A stretch of DNA of 64,000 nucleotides from the NCBI GenBank assembly GCA_025403435.1, contig CM046348.1, positions 14,942,034 through 15,006,033 on the forward strand, written 5' to 3'. Each line of letters starts with the position of its first letter. Position 1 is the stretch's first letter. The notes beneath the pieces were generated by a model. It saw only the letters and a list, made by a program, of their open reading frames with translations. It searched no databases and was not told where the DNA came from. Both the position numbers and the translations under genes were made by a program. Source of the DNA: Artocarpus heterophyllus (lineage: Eukaryota > Streptophyta > Magnoliopsida > Rosales > Moraceae). Positions 21,361 through 32,098 of this stretch are shown here, one piece after another.

Positions 21361-21882
21361 TTATTCCCCATCCAGTTTTCTTATGGCTTGGCAAACAGGA
21401 TCTAGAAATACCATATTCCTGAGGCGTTGTCTTTCTGTATAAAATTTAGGCCAGAGTTTAAAAATAGCTCCTTGAACATATCCACTAGGGTGACCGTGGA
21501 GAGGAGGATGGATGCTATCCAAGTTCTCCTTTGAAAGTCCATCCCTACAAAACCTTATTTTATCCTCTCTATTCGTAGACATATAACCAGGTGAAGTACA
21601 TTTACCGTTACAATTTTGTCTTCCACATTTGTTACAAGTGACCACGATGGCACGAGCTCTTCTTTTCATTGCACTACGACTGGTACCTGTTCCTGGTAAA
21701 CCGACATCTTGACTAAAGTCACTCGGACGGATTTTCCCCTCTATCAACATTCTCACATCACAAGGGATACCAAAACGCATAAGAATCCACAACCGAGTAA
21801 TTCTAGCCTTGTATTTCTTTCTAAGAATCTTTTGGGAGAGTGATGGGAAATACTTTCTCAGGTGTTGGTACTTTGGGTCCAT
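21361..21882 (-). CDS. Cysteine-rich basic protein resembling betaflexivirus nucleic-acid-binding protein (Viral_NABP-like), retrotransposon-borne
   Basis: A 173-aa ORF from ATG at 21882. Its centre follows the layout of the small 3'-proximal nucleic-acid-binding proteins of carlaviruses and relatives. A hydrophobic segment with a Pro-Cys-Asp-Val turn (about 30-50) precedes a Gly/Ser stretch and the basic block KRRARA (73-78). A Cys cluster follows at 83, 86, 91 and 95 (CxxC-x4-C-x3-C), then a CRDGLS segment with Cys 112. The viral proteins are about 100 residues long; here extra N- and C-terminal segments bring it to 173. In viruses such proteins bind nucleic acid, influence silencing and, in one carlavirus studied, act as a transcription factor that promotes cell proliferation. 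It is not a Gag zinc knuckle, because the CX2CX4HX4C spacing is absent. The family call rests on pattern memory only; an unrelated zinc-ribbon protein is possible. Confidence 0.55.
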   Translation of the reverse strand: MDPKYQHLRKYFPSLSQKILRKKYKARITRLWILMRFGIPCDVRMLIEGKIRPSDFSQDVGLPGTGTSRSAMKRRARAIVVTCNKCGRQNCNGKCTSPGYMSTNREDKIRFCRDGLSKENLDSIHPPLHGHPSGYVQGAIFKLWPKFYTERQRLRNMVFLDPVCQAIRKLDGE

Positions 21883-23352
21883 GATGAGATGAAAGAAGAG
21901 TAAATAGAAAGGAAAAATTAAGATAGTAAATTGCAGAATCCTAGAATTCCTTCTTCTTTTAGAGGAAAAGAAGAATTTTTAATGAAAAAGAAGAGGATTT
22001 GCGATTTAGAGAGAAAATAACAAATTAAGAGAGAAAAAGTGAACTCGGAGAAATAAGCTCCTATGCACAGTAAACGTATATGTAAACAATGATTAAACCA
22101 CTGTATATGACACGTATAGAAACCACGTGGGAGAGACAGTGTGAATCAAACTGATTTAAGATTTGAACTAGGCCCAAATGTTCTTAGTTGAAAATGGTCA
22201 GGTTGTTTCGGGCCTTAACACATTTAGAACAAGTTAAATAACAAACATAAAATTGAAAACCAATTTGTATAAATCTTAAACCCAATTCAAAGTCCACTAT
22301 AGATAAAGTTAACTATAAACAACAAATCTAATTTAACGACAATAAGGATCTTCCTGAATAATATTTAAAATCATTTCATAACAACATAATCTTCCAGCAA
22401 CTCAAATAATTTTGTTTTAATCAAAACCTTATTGAACAATGCATACACCCATATGTTATTGATAATACTCAACATCTATCAATGGATTCATCATCATTAC
22501 TACCAAGGGTTTAGAATGCGACTAACCTTGAAATCAATACGATTTACGTCTTTCAACGTAGACCATATCAATGAACAAAGACACTTGATGTTACTACTTA
22601 AGAACATCTACAATCCCCACAATTCTACTTATACCATATCGAATTTCCTCATATAACAAAACCGTAGGTAACCAAAAGATTCACTGATACACTTAAATAC
22701 AATGTACGTAACAAAATATTCCAATTTTGAGATTCATGCATTCTAGACTTTACACAGTCTCAACAGACCAAAAGTCTAACATTTATCTCTCTCAAGATTC
22801 AATACCATGATTCCCAACTTATATCATATTCCTCAAATAAATAGAACTTTTAAGAAAAGTTATTGACACTTATGTGCTCCATCGAATCCACACATAATCA
22901 TTACTTAGGTTTGAATCAATTACGAAAAATTTGGCATATCTATGTCAAACTTTAAAATCAATAAATCAAGCCTTATATTTCTTATTGTTTTTCACGAGAC
23001 AAAAGGCTTTTAAATCCTCTTATCTATACGAATTTCTCATCGTTTATACGAATTAAATATGCTTATAGATCCAAATATTATACGAATTTCTCATAAGCAT
23101 TCTACTTATAAACTCATTCCATATAATTATCATTCTCTTATAACTATTAATACTTTCCTTCTACATAATTATTGTACTCATATAACTATTGATATTTTCA
23201 TTCTATGGCCTTTCCATGTTACATCCTTTTAGACTGTATAAATCAATGTGAAGGTTCATTTTGATGATGACAATAAAAATTCAGCTTCAAAACCATCTCA
23301 AAAATATATTTTTTTAAAGTGGTGCTACACTCCCTAGGTTAACCGAACCTAG
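21883..23352 (-). other. 5' part of the retrotransposon interior, noncoding
   Basis: About 1.5 kb between the primer binding site and the first ORF, with no ORF of note on the element's strand and no gag similarity. It includes short duplications, such as 'tatacgaatttctcat' twice (about 23026 and 23077) and an 'attatcattctcttataact'-type unit twice at 23126-23206. It would act as leader and packaging region; this is inferred from position. Confidence 0.5.
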
Positions 23353-23364
23353 GCTCTGATACCA
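23353..23364 (-). other. Primer binding site for initiator tRNA-Met
   Basis: The minus strand reads TGGTATCAGAGC, 7 nt inside the 5' LTR. This is the standard primer binding site of plant LTR retrotransposons, complementary to the 3' end of initiator tRNA-Met. Confidence 0.9.
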
Positions 23365-23371
23365 AAAATTC

Positions 23372-25339
23372 TGTAACGCCCCTATATGGGGGTTAACAGT
23401 TTTTAATGAGATAAAATAAAAATAAATAATAAAAGTAAAACCTTAAAGATTAAAATTTGCCCGGGACTTAAATGAAAACTCTCAACTCAAAAATAAAAAT
23501 ATAAACGACAAATAAACCACAGTTTTAATGTAGCACCTTAAATTTAATAATATAAACTGTTGTCATCATCATTTTAACCCTCAACACATTATAATACAGT
23601 CACAGAAAGTAACAATTGATGCTTACATTATCATGAAGAACATTCTCAACGATTGAAGCAGTCCCAATGTAATATAGTTACATCACTTCCTCAACTATAT
23701 TTCTCGTAGCCACCTCACACTTAGTGAGTCCTGAAAAGATATAAACATAAGGGAATGAGCAACACTATGCTCAGTAGAGAAAGCCATTACTCACCTCTAT
23801 CATTACCACATTAAAATCTGCATGGTTAGTAAGTTACATCATATTCCAGATTATGAGGTTTATTATGATCACATCTTATGGATACCGTAGTTAATCATTA
23901 CCAAGTGTCATAATTACACATTTATACAAATATTACCAATCATCATTGTTCCTAGGTATCCATGTTAAATTGAGTATCACTCAACTCATCGAGACCCAAA
24001 TGGGCGCACTTGATCACCCTATAAACATTCCAAGGGTGTTCCGGTGAGGGGACATCAAGCCCCGAGTCCTCACCAAATCGATTCCTGTACAGTGTGTTCT
24101 GGGACTTTCAACCCAAGGAAGCGTCATCGCCTTCCCCCTATTTTACCTTTTAGGGTATTCATGCCCAAGGACGTAACCGTCGCCCTCTTCATGTCTCACA
24201 ATTTCTCTATATTGAATCATTATCAATAGAGTTAGTTTTCCTAACCATGCTTCTCAATTTATAACATGTGTCAATTCATTATGTTCCTCGCCGTACAATA
24301 CAAGACGAGTCCATGTCATAGTTTCATATGTGATAATCATATAATATCAGTTCAACATAGATATATATATATTGCGGCAAAACAATCAATTTTAATTCTA
24401 TAAAAACCTCACAAAAGATGAGTAATAGAATCCCTACCTTTTAAGCTTATCAACAGTCTCTTAATCCTGGAATCAATTAACGTTAGCTCCATACTCCCTT
24501 GATCCTAAGGCGTGCATAAGGACAATTAAAACTAAAGCACAACATACAACTACATTCATAAAATTTATTTTAATTTAATCTTAGAATTTTAAGAAATAAC
24601 CACTGCCCATAGAGGTATTATAAAGTTTAACAATATAAATTTTCTGTCTAGGGCATATACACTTAGACTTCATACATATGCTCCAAAATAGCAACAAACG
24701 TATACTTAGGTTTAAGAACGCAAATTTGAATAATCCTTTAGTATAAAAGAAAATTTATAAATGAAAGACTAAATTTGTTCATAAGATTCTAACCTCGGAT
24801 TATGGTTAGTTGGAAGCTTGAAATGGCTTCAAAACAGGTTCCTTTACTTCGGTATGACTGAAATTCTTGCTCAAATGGAGGTGATGGTGGCTGATTTTTA
24901 TGGCTGCCTTGAAGAAGTTCTCTAAGTATTTTGCTTCAGCAAAGAAATGAGAAGAAGAGTGTGGGAACCGTGGAAGAGAAAGGAAGAAAAGATGAAGTCT
25001 TTGAAGAGAAGTGATGGAAACAATTATAGAGGAGACATGTTGAAGCATGTCACGGAGGAAATAAAGAAAATGAGGGTCAAGAGTAGTTGGAAAAGATATC
25101 CTTATGTCTCATCTAAAGACTTTAACACACATAATGCCAATATGACATTTTTGAGATTTATTAGAAGTTCTAAGGCTTTTTAGTAATCATACTAAATAAA
25201 TATAGGAGAATTTTAGAAAACTTAAAAATAGATAAAAATAAATATTATAAAATAAATTTAAATGAAGCAATTTTTTTTTTATACATTAAAAATTAATTTA
25301 ATTACCTCAATACCCGTTAGGAGAATAACGGGTGTCACA
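23372..25339 (-). repeat. 5' LTR of the LOG-carrying retrotransposon
   Basis: 1968 bp, aligned without gaps to the 3' LTR at 17144-19111. It supplies the promoter for the two captured ORFs. Confidence 0.93.
24359..24373 (-). promoter_or_regulatory. Candidate TATA region of the 5' LTR promoter
   Basis: An AATATATATATATC run on the minus strand near the middle of the LTR could define the U3/R start. Other AT-rich sites exist, so this is a guess from position. Confidence 0.2.
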
Positions 25340-25344
25340 GTTTA
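25340..25344. repeat. Target-site duplication GTTTA (right copy)
   Basis: Matches 17139-17143 and directly abuts the LTR end. Confidence 0.9.
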
Positions 25345-25842
25345 CAACCTCCAACGTCGAAGGTTTCTCTACCCATGTTTGAGCCGTTGATTCACATATA
25401 TGGGCACGATGCCATAACTACTCCAACCCCACTTGATTCTAATGGTGACCTACACAACATCGATAGTGTTCATGGTTGTTTGAGTTTTCTCCCATGACCC
25501 AAGTCACTCATTGTTGTCGCCATCACTGCACCATCATCATTGGAGAAAGTGAGTGAGGGAGGAGAGAGAGGGAGGGTTTTTCTGATTTAGGATTAGGATT
25601 AAGGCAAGTTAAAGTTTCATTTGGGACTTAGGTTTGGAGCTTATTAAATTTGGGGTAAAATTAAAAAAAAACTACATGTTTTAAAAATTGTAAAAATTGC
25701 TTTATATTAACAAATTAAATAAACTAGGCAATTTACTTGTGTTATTTCATATTTTTTTGGATTTGGTTTTTGAAGTCTAATACCCCACGTAATTTAGAAG
25801 GTTGACTTGTTGTTTATTGATATACGTATTTATTGATTTAGT
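25345..25842. other. Intergenic DNA, continuation of the pre-insertion locus
   Basis: Mixed composition to about 25580 with a GA-rich run, then AT-rich. No product recognised. Confidence 0.45.
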
Positions 25843-26335
25843 TTGGGTTATTTATCTTTTTATACCTTGTATTTTAGAATATTTATTCAAATACTATACC
25901 TTCAATTTTGGATCTCAACAAAATTATACCTCTAAATTATATTTAATACACAAATGTATGCTTTTTCCTAATTAATATTTAATTTTGACCTAAGAAATTG
26001 CTCAAAATACCTTCAAATTTAAAAAAATAAGAGAATTTTAAAATTTTAAACAAAATTATAGTAAGGTTTTTGGCTTCAAAAATGCATAAAATACCCTTAA
26101 AATATGTGTTTTCTGTTTTTTTTTTTCTTTTTATTTTTTGAAAATTTTTACTTTTTCTACTCTATTTGAGGATAGTTTAATCATTTTAAAAGTCAAAATC
26201 AACTATTAAGTAAAGTAATATATAAATTTATATGTTAAATCTAATCCAAAAGTACACATTCAATAAGATTAAAAACCAAAGATAGAGATTATGAATTGAC
26301 TTAAAATACAAGGTATAAAAAGATAAATATCCCAA
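25843..26335. mobile_element. TIR element (MITE), 493 bp
   Basis: The left end TTGGGTTATTTATCTTTTTA, continuing 'taccttgtatttta', is the near-exact reverse complement of the right end 'taaaatacaaggtataaaaa' followed by GATAAATATCCCAA. This gives inverted repeats of more than 30 bp. There is no ORF. A related, interrupted copy lies at 41259-44025. The target duplication was not resolved. Confidence 0.75.
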
Positions 26336-26706
26336 ATTTTATCTCAGTATGTTATTGTTTTGATTCATAAGAATATTTAAATATATGTGTGTATGTCTTA
26401 TTTATGATTTTGTAGTATATGTGTGTGTATGTCTTATTTATGATTTTGTAGATGTTATATAATTTGATAGTTGAAACATGCATCGTTTGTTAGTTTTATG
26501 TCTATTGAAATTTAATTGGCATTATGAAACATGCATCATTTTTTTTTTGTTTTAAAAGATCTTCCGTTTTATGTTTTAAAATGTTAAAAAAAATTTAAAT
26601 TTTTAACTAAAAATGTATTTGTTAGAAATAAATTCAGTCTAATTAAGAAGGCTTTGTCCCTTCCTTTTTTGTTTTTTTTTTTTTTCACATAAAGTTTACT
26701 AGTGCT
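26336..26706. other. AT-rich intergenic DNA
   Basis: Holds a short duplication 'tatgtgtgt..gtcttatttatgattttgtag' at about 26382-26452; nothing coding. Confidence 0.45.
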
Positions 26707-29700
26707 TGTAACGACCTACATTTTCAAACTGTCACTTAACTTGCTTAAACTTCATATCTTAAACTTGATTTTACTTACAAGTAAGAAAAATGCTAGGTAA
26801 TTTTTTTTCTTTTTAACATACTTAAAAACTGTTGTGACTTCCCTTACACCATAAATTAAGACATAACTCAAATCTTAACATCAAAATCATTCAAAATGTT
26901 TTCTAGAATTCATTAAGAAACATTTACTTTTTTTAAACTCTTTAAAACATATATTTCAACTCTTGGAAAACATTTTCTTTAATACAGCGGAAGACTTTCT
27001 ATAATGGTATCCATACCGAACCATCAAATTTGTCTGTCTGTGACACCAAGCTCTTCAACCAGTCATACTGGTCTTCCGTAGGACTACCTACAACACGAAG
27101 AAACTTGTAATGAGCTTTTGCTCAAGAAGTTCAAATATAATCTCACAAAATATAAAAAACATTTGTCGTAAAACATCACTTTTAAACTTTTCTGATAAAA
27201 CTTTCTTTATGAACCTATTCTTGTAAGCATTTTTCATAAAATGTTTTTCATAAACATTTCTTGTAAACATATCATGAAAAAGGAATGCAAGCAAGGTCAT
27301 AATGCATGATTCTTTTTATGTTCAATTATGAACTTCTTATTGTCATTTATGATTTACTTAAACTTCTTATCATTATTCTTATCCATTCTTTATCTTGAGG
27401 GCTTAAGTGTTCGTACTAACACCATCAATTATGAGGGCATGAACATAATGCTTCCTTTGTGTAAAACTTAAACCATCAAATAATGAAGTCATAACTTTAA
27501 CATAACTTATATGTCTCATATCTAGGAGGCTGGTACAACACTTTAATTATCATTATTGATTTTCATTCTTGTAAATTTTAGTGAGCATATACAATTCTAA
27601 ACATACCTTATAATATAACTTAGCATTAAAACATGAACATAGCAAATACAACATATTACAAATGCACCATATTACAAATCATGCATGGTCTTTTAAAACA
27701 TTATGCATACTTAATGCAAACATATTTCAAGTATATTTAAAGCATTTAAAAATCATTTGCTTCACGCCATAGGTGAGATTTGAGACTTATATGCTTATAG
27801 CTCTAGCATTCCTATTTTATTGCTTTTTCATTTTATTAGTTGACTTCTATGTCTTGTTTTAAATAACACCTGACTATTACTCAACCGTTCTCATTATCGA
27901 CTTACTCGATCCATAATGGAATGTAAACATTAACCGTTCATTCTTTTTCCTTAACCTTATCCTTATCGGCTCATTTTTCTGTTACTTAACTTGAACCTTT
28001 TTAAGTCAAACTTTTCATCTTAATTAACAATTTTATTATTTAACATGATACAAAACATTTTCCATCTATGGCCATCTCGCTAATTCGAATCGCCCGGGCT
28101 CCGTTTTAGAGACTTTTCATAAGCCTTATAACTTTACTGAACTTCCCGTTTCACTTTACCATCTTGATATTTAAGGGTTATGGAGAAATTCCAACTAATG
28201 GATGTTTTTCTAATTCAGATGTTTTGGGGTTCGTTTTGGCCTTTTTATGAAAAATGACCATTTCGTCATTGACGGGTCTTAGAAAACTTTCAAAATCTAT
28301 TTTAAACAAAATTTACATATCCTTGGAACTCATAATGATGCAAAAAAAAAAAAAAAGAAACATTGCTTTTCTTTTCATGAGAGATTCGTTTTATTAAAAC
28401 TTTACGGTTTTGACTTGGAATTTTAAAATCTTGACAATTTCCTCTTTGATGCTTTTTCCTTTTTTTTCTTGATAAAAACTCTTAATCCTTTCTAACCTAA
28501 AATCTGTGGTTACTCACCACCCATAGCAGTGTAGGAAACTAACATTTTCTCAGTGAAAATCCAGTTTCACACTGTTTTATGGTTTTTGTCCAACACAAAA
28601 ATCTTGACATTTTTACCCCCAGAACAAAAAAGGATCACTTTATATCAAAATTTCTATTTTTTTACCAGGATAAATACTTACAAAAGCTCCTTAGTCTGAT
28701 TAAAACCATTTCATATTTCTGTTTTACGAAATTTTGTGCTTAAATTCTCATAAAATTCATAACTTAAAGTAAGCACAGAATTTTCATGAACTGTCTGCGT
28801 TTCTTAACCATTTTTATAAGTTTTACAACTTTTGTGTTTTAAATTTTATCAAAATCATTCATCTTAATGGCGTTCTTGAAAAGGTAGAACCGTAATCAAT
28901 GTGTTTTGGCTTGTATCGATCAGAATTCGAGCAAAATTTCTTTACAAAAGTTGTCCAAATCGATGTTTCCAATAAACTATGCTCCGAATCCCAAAAATAA
29001 TTTGGCCTCTAAGGCCTTCAAAAACCCATTCCTTTGAAAACTAGCTAAACTTTATATTTTGACAAAGTTTGACAACCTTTCCCTTTCTAGTACAAAAATC
29101 CTAATTTCTAACTTTCCATTATCATCATCATCCATATAACATACCATATAATTTTGGCATAAAGTTCACTTAATATGCCATAGTCCATAAAGTTTACAAT
29201 CCATAAACGAATCTTAGAAAACATTAAACTTTTAAAAGCTAGGATTTAGGATTTACCAAGAGATTTTTCAAGCTTTGCACCTCATATATGATGCTTGAAA
29301 GTCTCCCAATCCTTCTTGTCAATAGTGATGACAAAGACCCATGAAAATCCTCCTAAAAACCCATGCAAAGACACTGAAAACCCATGGGAAAAAGCTTTGG
29401 ATTTTACCTCTAAAATTGCATAATCTCTCTAGATTTCTTGATCTTGATTCCTTGAATGATTTAAGGCTTAAAATCATCAAAACTTTGAGAGGTATCCATG
29501 CTATAGGGGCTGGTTTTTGGTAGTAGAAAAATGGGTGTTTTTCTTTATGGTCCATGCAAAGTAATGATGGATTAAGGATTATTTTTGTTTCCAACTTTTA
29601 TCACTCACTAGCTTAGTCATCATCTAACATTTATGACTCACTAGCTTAGTCATCATCTTAACTTAATAGTGACTAACAATTTGTCTAAAAGGAGTAGCCT

Positions 29701-29922
29701 ACAACCGGTTTTCTTAGGAAGGGATGTGGCCAATTTTCACCCTTTGGAGTGCCTTTTTTTTTTTTTTCTTTCCTTTATGGCCATATAAAATAAAGATGAC
29801 AACATTTAGTCGTCTTTTATACTTAATTAAAAACTTGGCTCCACCATAAACCCAAAACCAAGTATGTCATGGGTGAGGTGGGTAAATTTTCAATCTTCCA
29901 TGTGTAATTGGTGGATCCTACA
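26707..29922 (-). mobile_element. Probable 3.2-kb solo LTR of a Gypsy element
   Basis: Starts TGTAACGACCT and ends GGTGGATCCTACA, so in element orientation it begins TGTAGGATCCACC, an LTR start familiar from plant Gypsy elements. The interior carries phrases I associate with such LTRs, near 27035-27075 and 28050-28120, and nothing coding. The flanks (gtgct and tcatc) do not match, so the ends may be degraded or misplaced. ORFs at 29319-29594 (-) and 27088-27300 (-) are not believed. Confidence 0.45.
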
Positions 29923-30053
29923 TCATCCTTTAACATTCTAATTTTATACAATATTTTTCCTATACTATCGATACACTTCCTGTACTGCCAGCGTTCTTTT
30001 TATACTTTTTATGGAGTCCCATAACCTTCCATACAGTGTAGGGAATTTACAAT

Positions 30054-30140
30054 TACGTGAAGAGATAACATATATTCATATATTGATACGGGACTACTAA
30101 AAAATGAGATCTCGTATATGTTCAGTACATGTTAATCAAG
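30054..30140 (+). repeat. Direct repeat, copy 1
   Basis: The unit 'agataacatatattcatata' followed by 'cgggact' and 'aaaatgagatctcg' recurs at 30353-30432 in the same orientation. The 0.2 kb between holds 'gttaattgattaatcaatta'-type palindromic words. Confidence 0.65.
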
Positions 30141-30352
30141 TAGTATTCCTTTATTATGTGTTTCCATTTATCAATTGAAACTGTTAATTGATTAATCAAT
30201 TAACAAACTGTTAATTGATTTATCAACTAACATTTATTTATTATGTCTTTTGATTTATCAATAGGTGAGATAACTAATAATCTGACACTTTAGATATATA
30301 ACATTGCGAATAGCCGGAAACATTTTTCATTTACATGGAATTCACAACTTTA

Positions 30353-30432
30353 ATGTAAAAAGATAACATATATTCATATATTAATTCGGGACTGCAGAAA
30401 ATGAGATCTCGAATACGTTTAATATATGTTAA
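30353..30432 (+). repeat. Direct repeat, copy 2
   Basis: Second copy of the unit at 30054-30140. It lies about 55 bp before the OMT exon scrap. Confidence 0.65.
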
Positions 30433-30487
30433 ATATTGAATAGACCCAATCATAATATGATTAAATCATAAATAATTAATCCATTAA

Positions 30488-30611
30488 ATAATTAATTCAT
30501 GAATAGAGCGATCAAAGTTTGTGTAAAGATCTTCAAAAATTTCAGGAAAGCAATACCAAAGACAAATGAGAAAATTATCATAGTGGACGTAGTTTTGGAG
30601 CCAAAAAGGAT
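30488..30611 (+). pseudogene. OMT exon-2 fragment
   Basis: About 120 bp align to the start of exon 2 of the intact OMT (from about 11425). They cover the catalytic-His segment (CAT kept, the following Trp codon now TAG), a one-base insertion, then an in-frame stretch reading KAIPK..EKIIIVDVVLEP. Homology ends at a T/G-rich run. There is no exon 1 and no rest of exon 2. It is a dead scrap of a third OMT copy. Confidence 0.85.
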
Positions 30612-31668
30612 TTTTTTTTTTTTGGGGAGGGGGGGTGTGCGGGGCGGGGTGTGGTAATAAATAAGGAGAGGGGGTTGTAATTTGACTTTGATAGCATAGG
30701 TTTTTATCCACTATGACGTCTTTTATAAATTATAGTCGAAACATATTTTGTGACTAACTATAATAGATGGTAGATAAAAACTTGACCTTTTTAGTAATTT
30801 TATTGTATTTTCACACATAATTTGATTTTGGCGTTGTTTTCGGAGGTTGTTTTGAGATAGTTAAAGAATTAAAGAATCAACCATTAGAATGTTTATTTAT
30901 TAATTAACAGATTCGAACTACTATCTAATTATTAATTTTAGAAGTAGGTCAAAGATTGCATTAATTTTAGAAGTAGGTCAAAGATTGCTTTTGTGCAGTA
31001 ATATTTATACTTTGTTCAAATTTACTAAAGTATCCATACAATAGAACATAATTCTCATCAATCTATCTATGCATTTTATTTATCTCATAAAAAAAAGCTC
31101 ATTTTGCACGCCAGTTCAGCGATGAACAAAACTAAATTATGTTTGCATTTCTTGAGAAAGATCGGGGCAAGAAACACTTCATACAACGATAAAATAGACC
31201 TAAATCTAACTAGCAAAGAATTAATAAATCGACGGTACGTTCGAATGACAAGGTAATTAAATATGTTATCAGTATATTCCAAATGGCTTGAAATATAAGG
31301 GAAAAAACGTTTGAAAGTAGAGTGACATGTATAGGATTCATGGTTCAAAACGTAGTCTGCGATTCAAACTAATTTTGCTACAAATATAATCTCTCATAAA
31401 ATTTGATTTGACTACAATATTTTTAGTTCAAATCATTGCTTAAAACTTACCAAACGCCTTATACGCGAATTCTTAGTTATCATTAATATGAACTTTCTTG
31501 GTGTAACACTACCTCATTATCCTTCTTTTCTTTTCTTTTCTTTTTTTCTTCTACCGATAACGTAAGGACATGGAATTAAAAAAAAAAAAGTATTAATTCA
31601 CGTCAGTGATTGGTGGTGTCAAGACAACTTGAAAACATTGCTCACCAAATGAAACAATATCTATGATG
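30612..31668. other. AT-rich intergenic DNA
   Basis: Begins with a G-rich run (30615-30655). A 30-bp phrase, 'aattttagaagtaggtcaaagattgc', is duplicated at about 30933-30988. No gene recognised. Confidence 0.45.
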
Positions 31669-32098
31669 CATGCGTTGTGAATATCATTATGGAGGTTATT
31701 TGAGGAGCATAAAATTATATTATCTCCAAACAGTGATGAATCGAAAATTTTTTGTCAGGGCTATTAACGAGGAGAAAAATTGGCTCATAACTACAACAAA
31801 AAGTTTAATCAAAGTTAAAAGTTATTAATGTAATAACAATTACCTTGTTATCAAAGTTAACGAAAATATCTTTTATCTTTCTTGACCTACATAAGTTAAA
31901 TATCATTTATCAATTAATTTCACATTCAATTGTACGGTCAATTCTTCATAAAATCAATTCTTCATAAAATTCATAGTAGAAAGTATTTTTTCCATAATAG
32001 CAATAATCCTTGTTAGAGTTATTGTTGATAATGTCAAATGCGAGTCAATTGATATATATAAGCTTCTTTTTTTTCCTATTGGACTATGTTTTGCGAAA
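31669..32098 (+). repeat. Direct duplication flanking the decayed Gypsy element, left copy
   Basis: About 430 bp, from 'catgcgttgtgaatatc' to 'tattggactatgttttgcg', recurs in the same orientation at 37751-38165 with roughly 90% identity and small indels. The Gypsy LTR begins right where the similarity ends. Confidence 0.8.

Larger units (their letters stand above)
17144..25339 (-). mobile_element. Complete non-autonomous LTR retrotransposon carrying LOG-like and NABP-like ORFs (8196 bp)
   Basis: Two 1968-bp LTRs in the same orientation bound a 4260-bp interior, with a 5-bp target duplication (GTTTA). Read on the minus strand, the 5' LTR (23372-25339) is followed after 7 nt by a TGGTATCAGAGC primer binding site, and the 3' LTR is preceded by an AAGGGGGG tract. 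These place it among plant Ty3/Gypsy-like elements primed by initiator tRNA-Met. The stretch beside the polypurine tract, 'gaggacgaaatttcttt', is the usual end of a Tekay-type pol gene, so the element probably derives from an autonomous Gypsy. No gag, protease, RT, RNase H or integrase motif was found inside. Instead it holds two sense ORFs, at 21361-21882 and 20067-20756. It must be mobilised in trans. Confidence 0.92.

Noticed and set aside
21361..21882. Reading the cysteine cluster as a Gag zinc knuckle
   Set aside because: Gag knuckles are CX2CX4HX4C. Here the spacing is CX2CX4CX3C with no His, and it follows a KRRAR block, which fits viral NABP better. No capsid-like region is present.
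26707..29922. Firm call of a complete solo LTR with defined ends
   Set aside because: The termini look right but the 5-bp flanks differ, so it is kept as a probable LTR at lower confidence.
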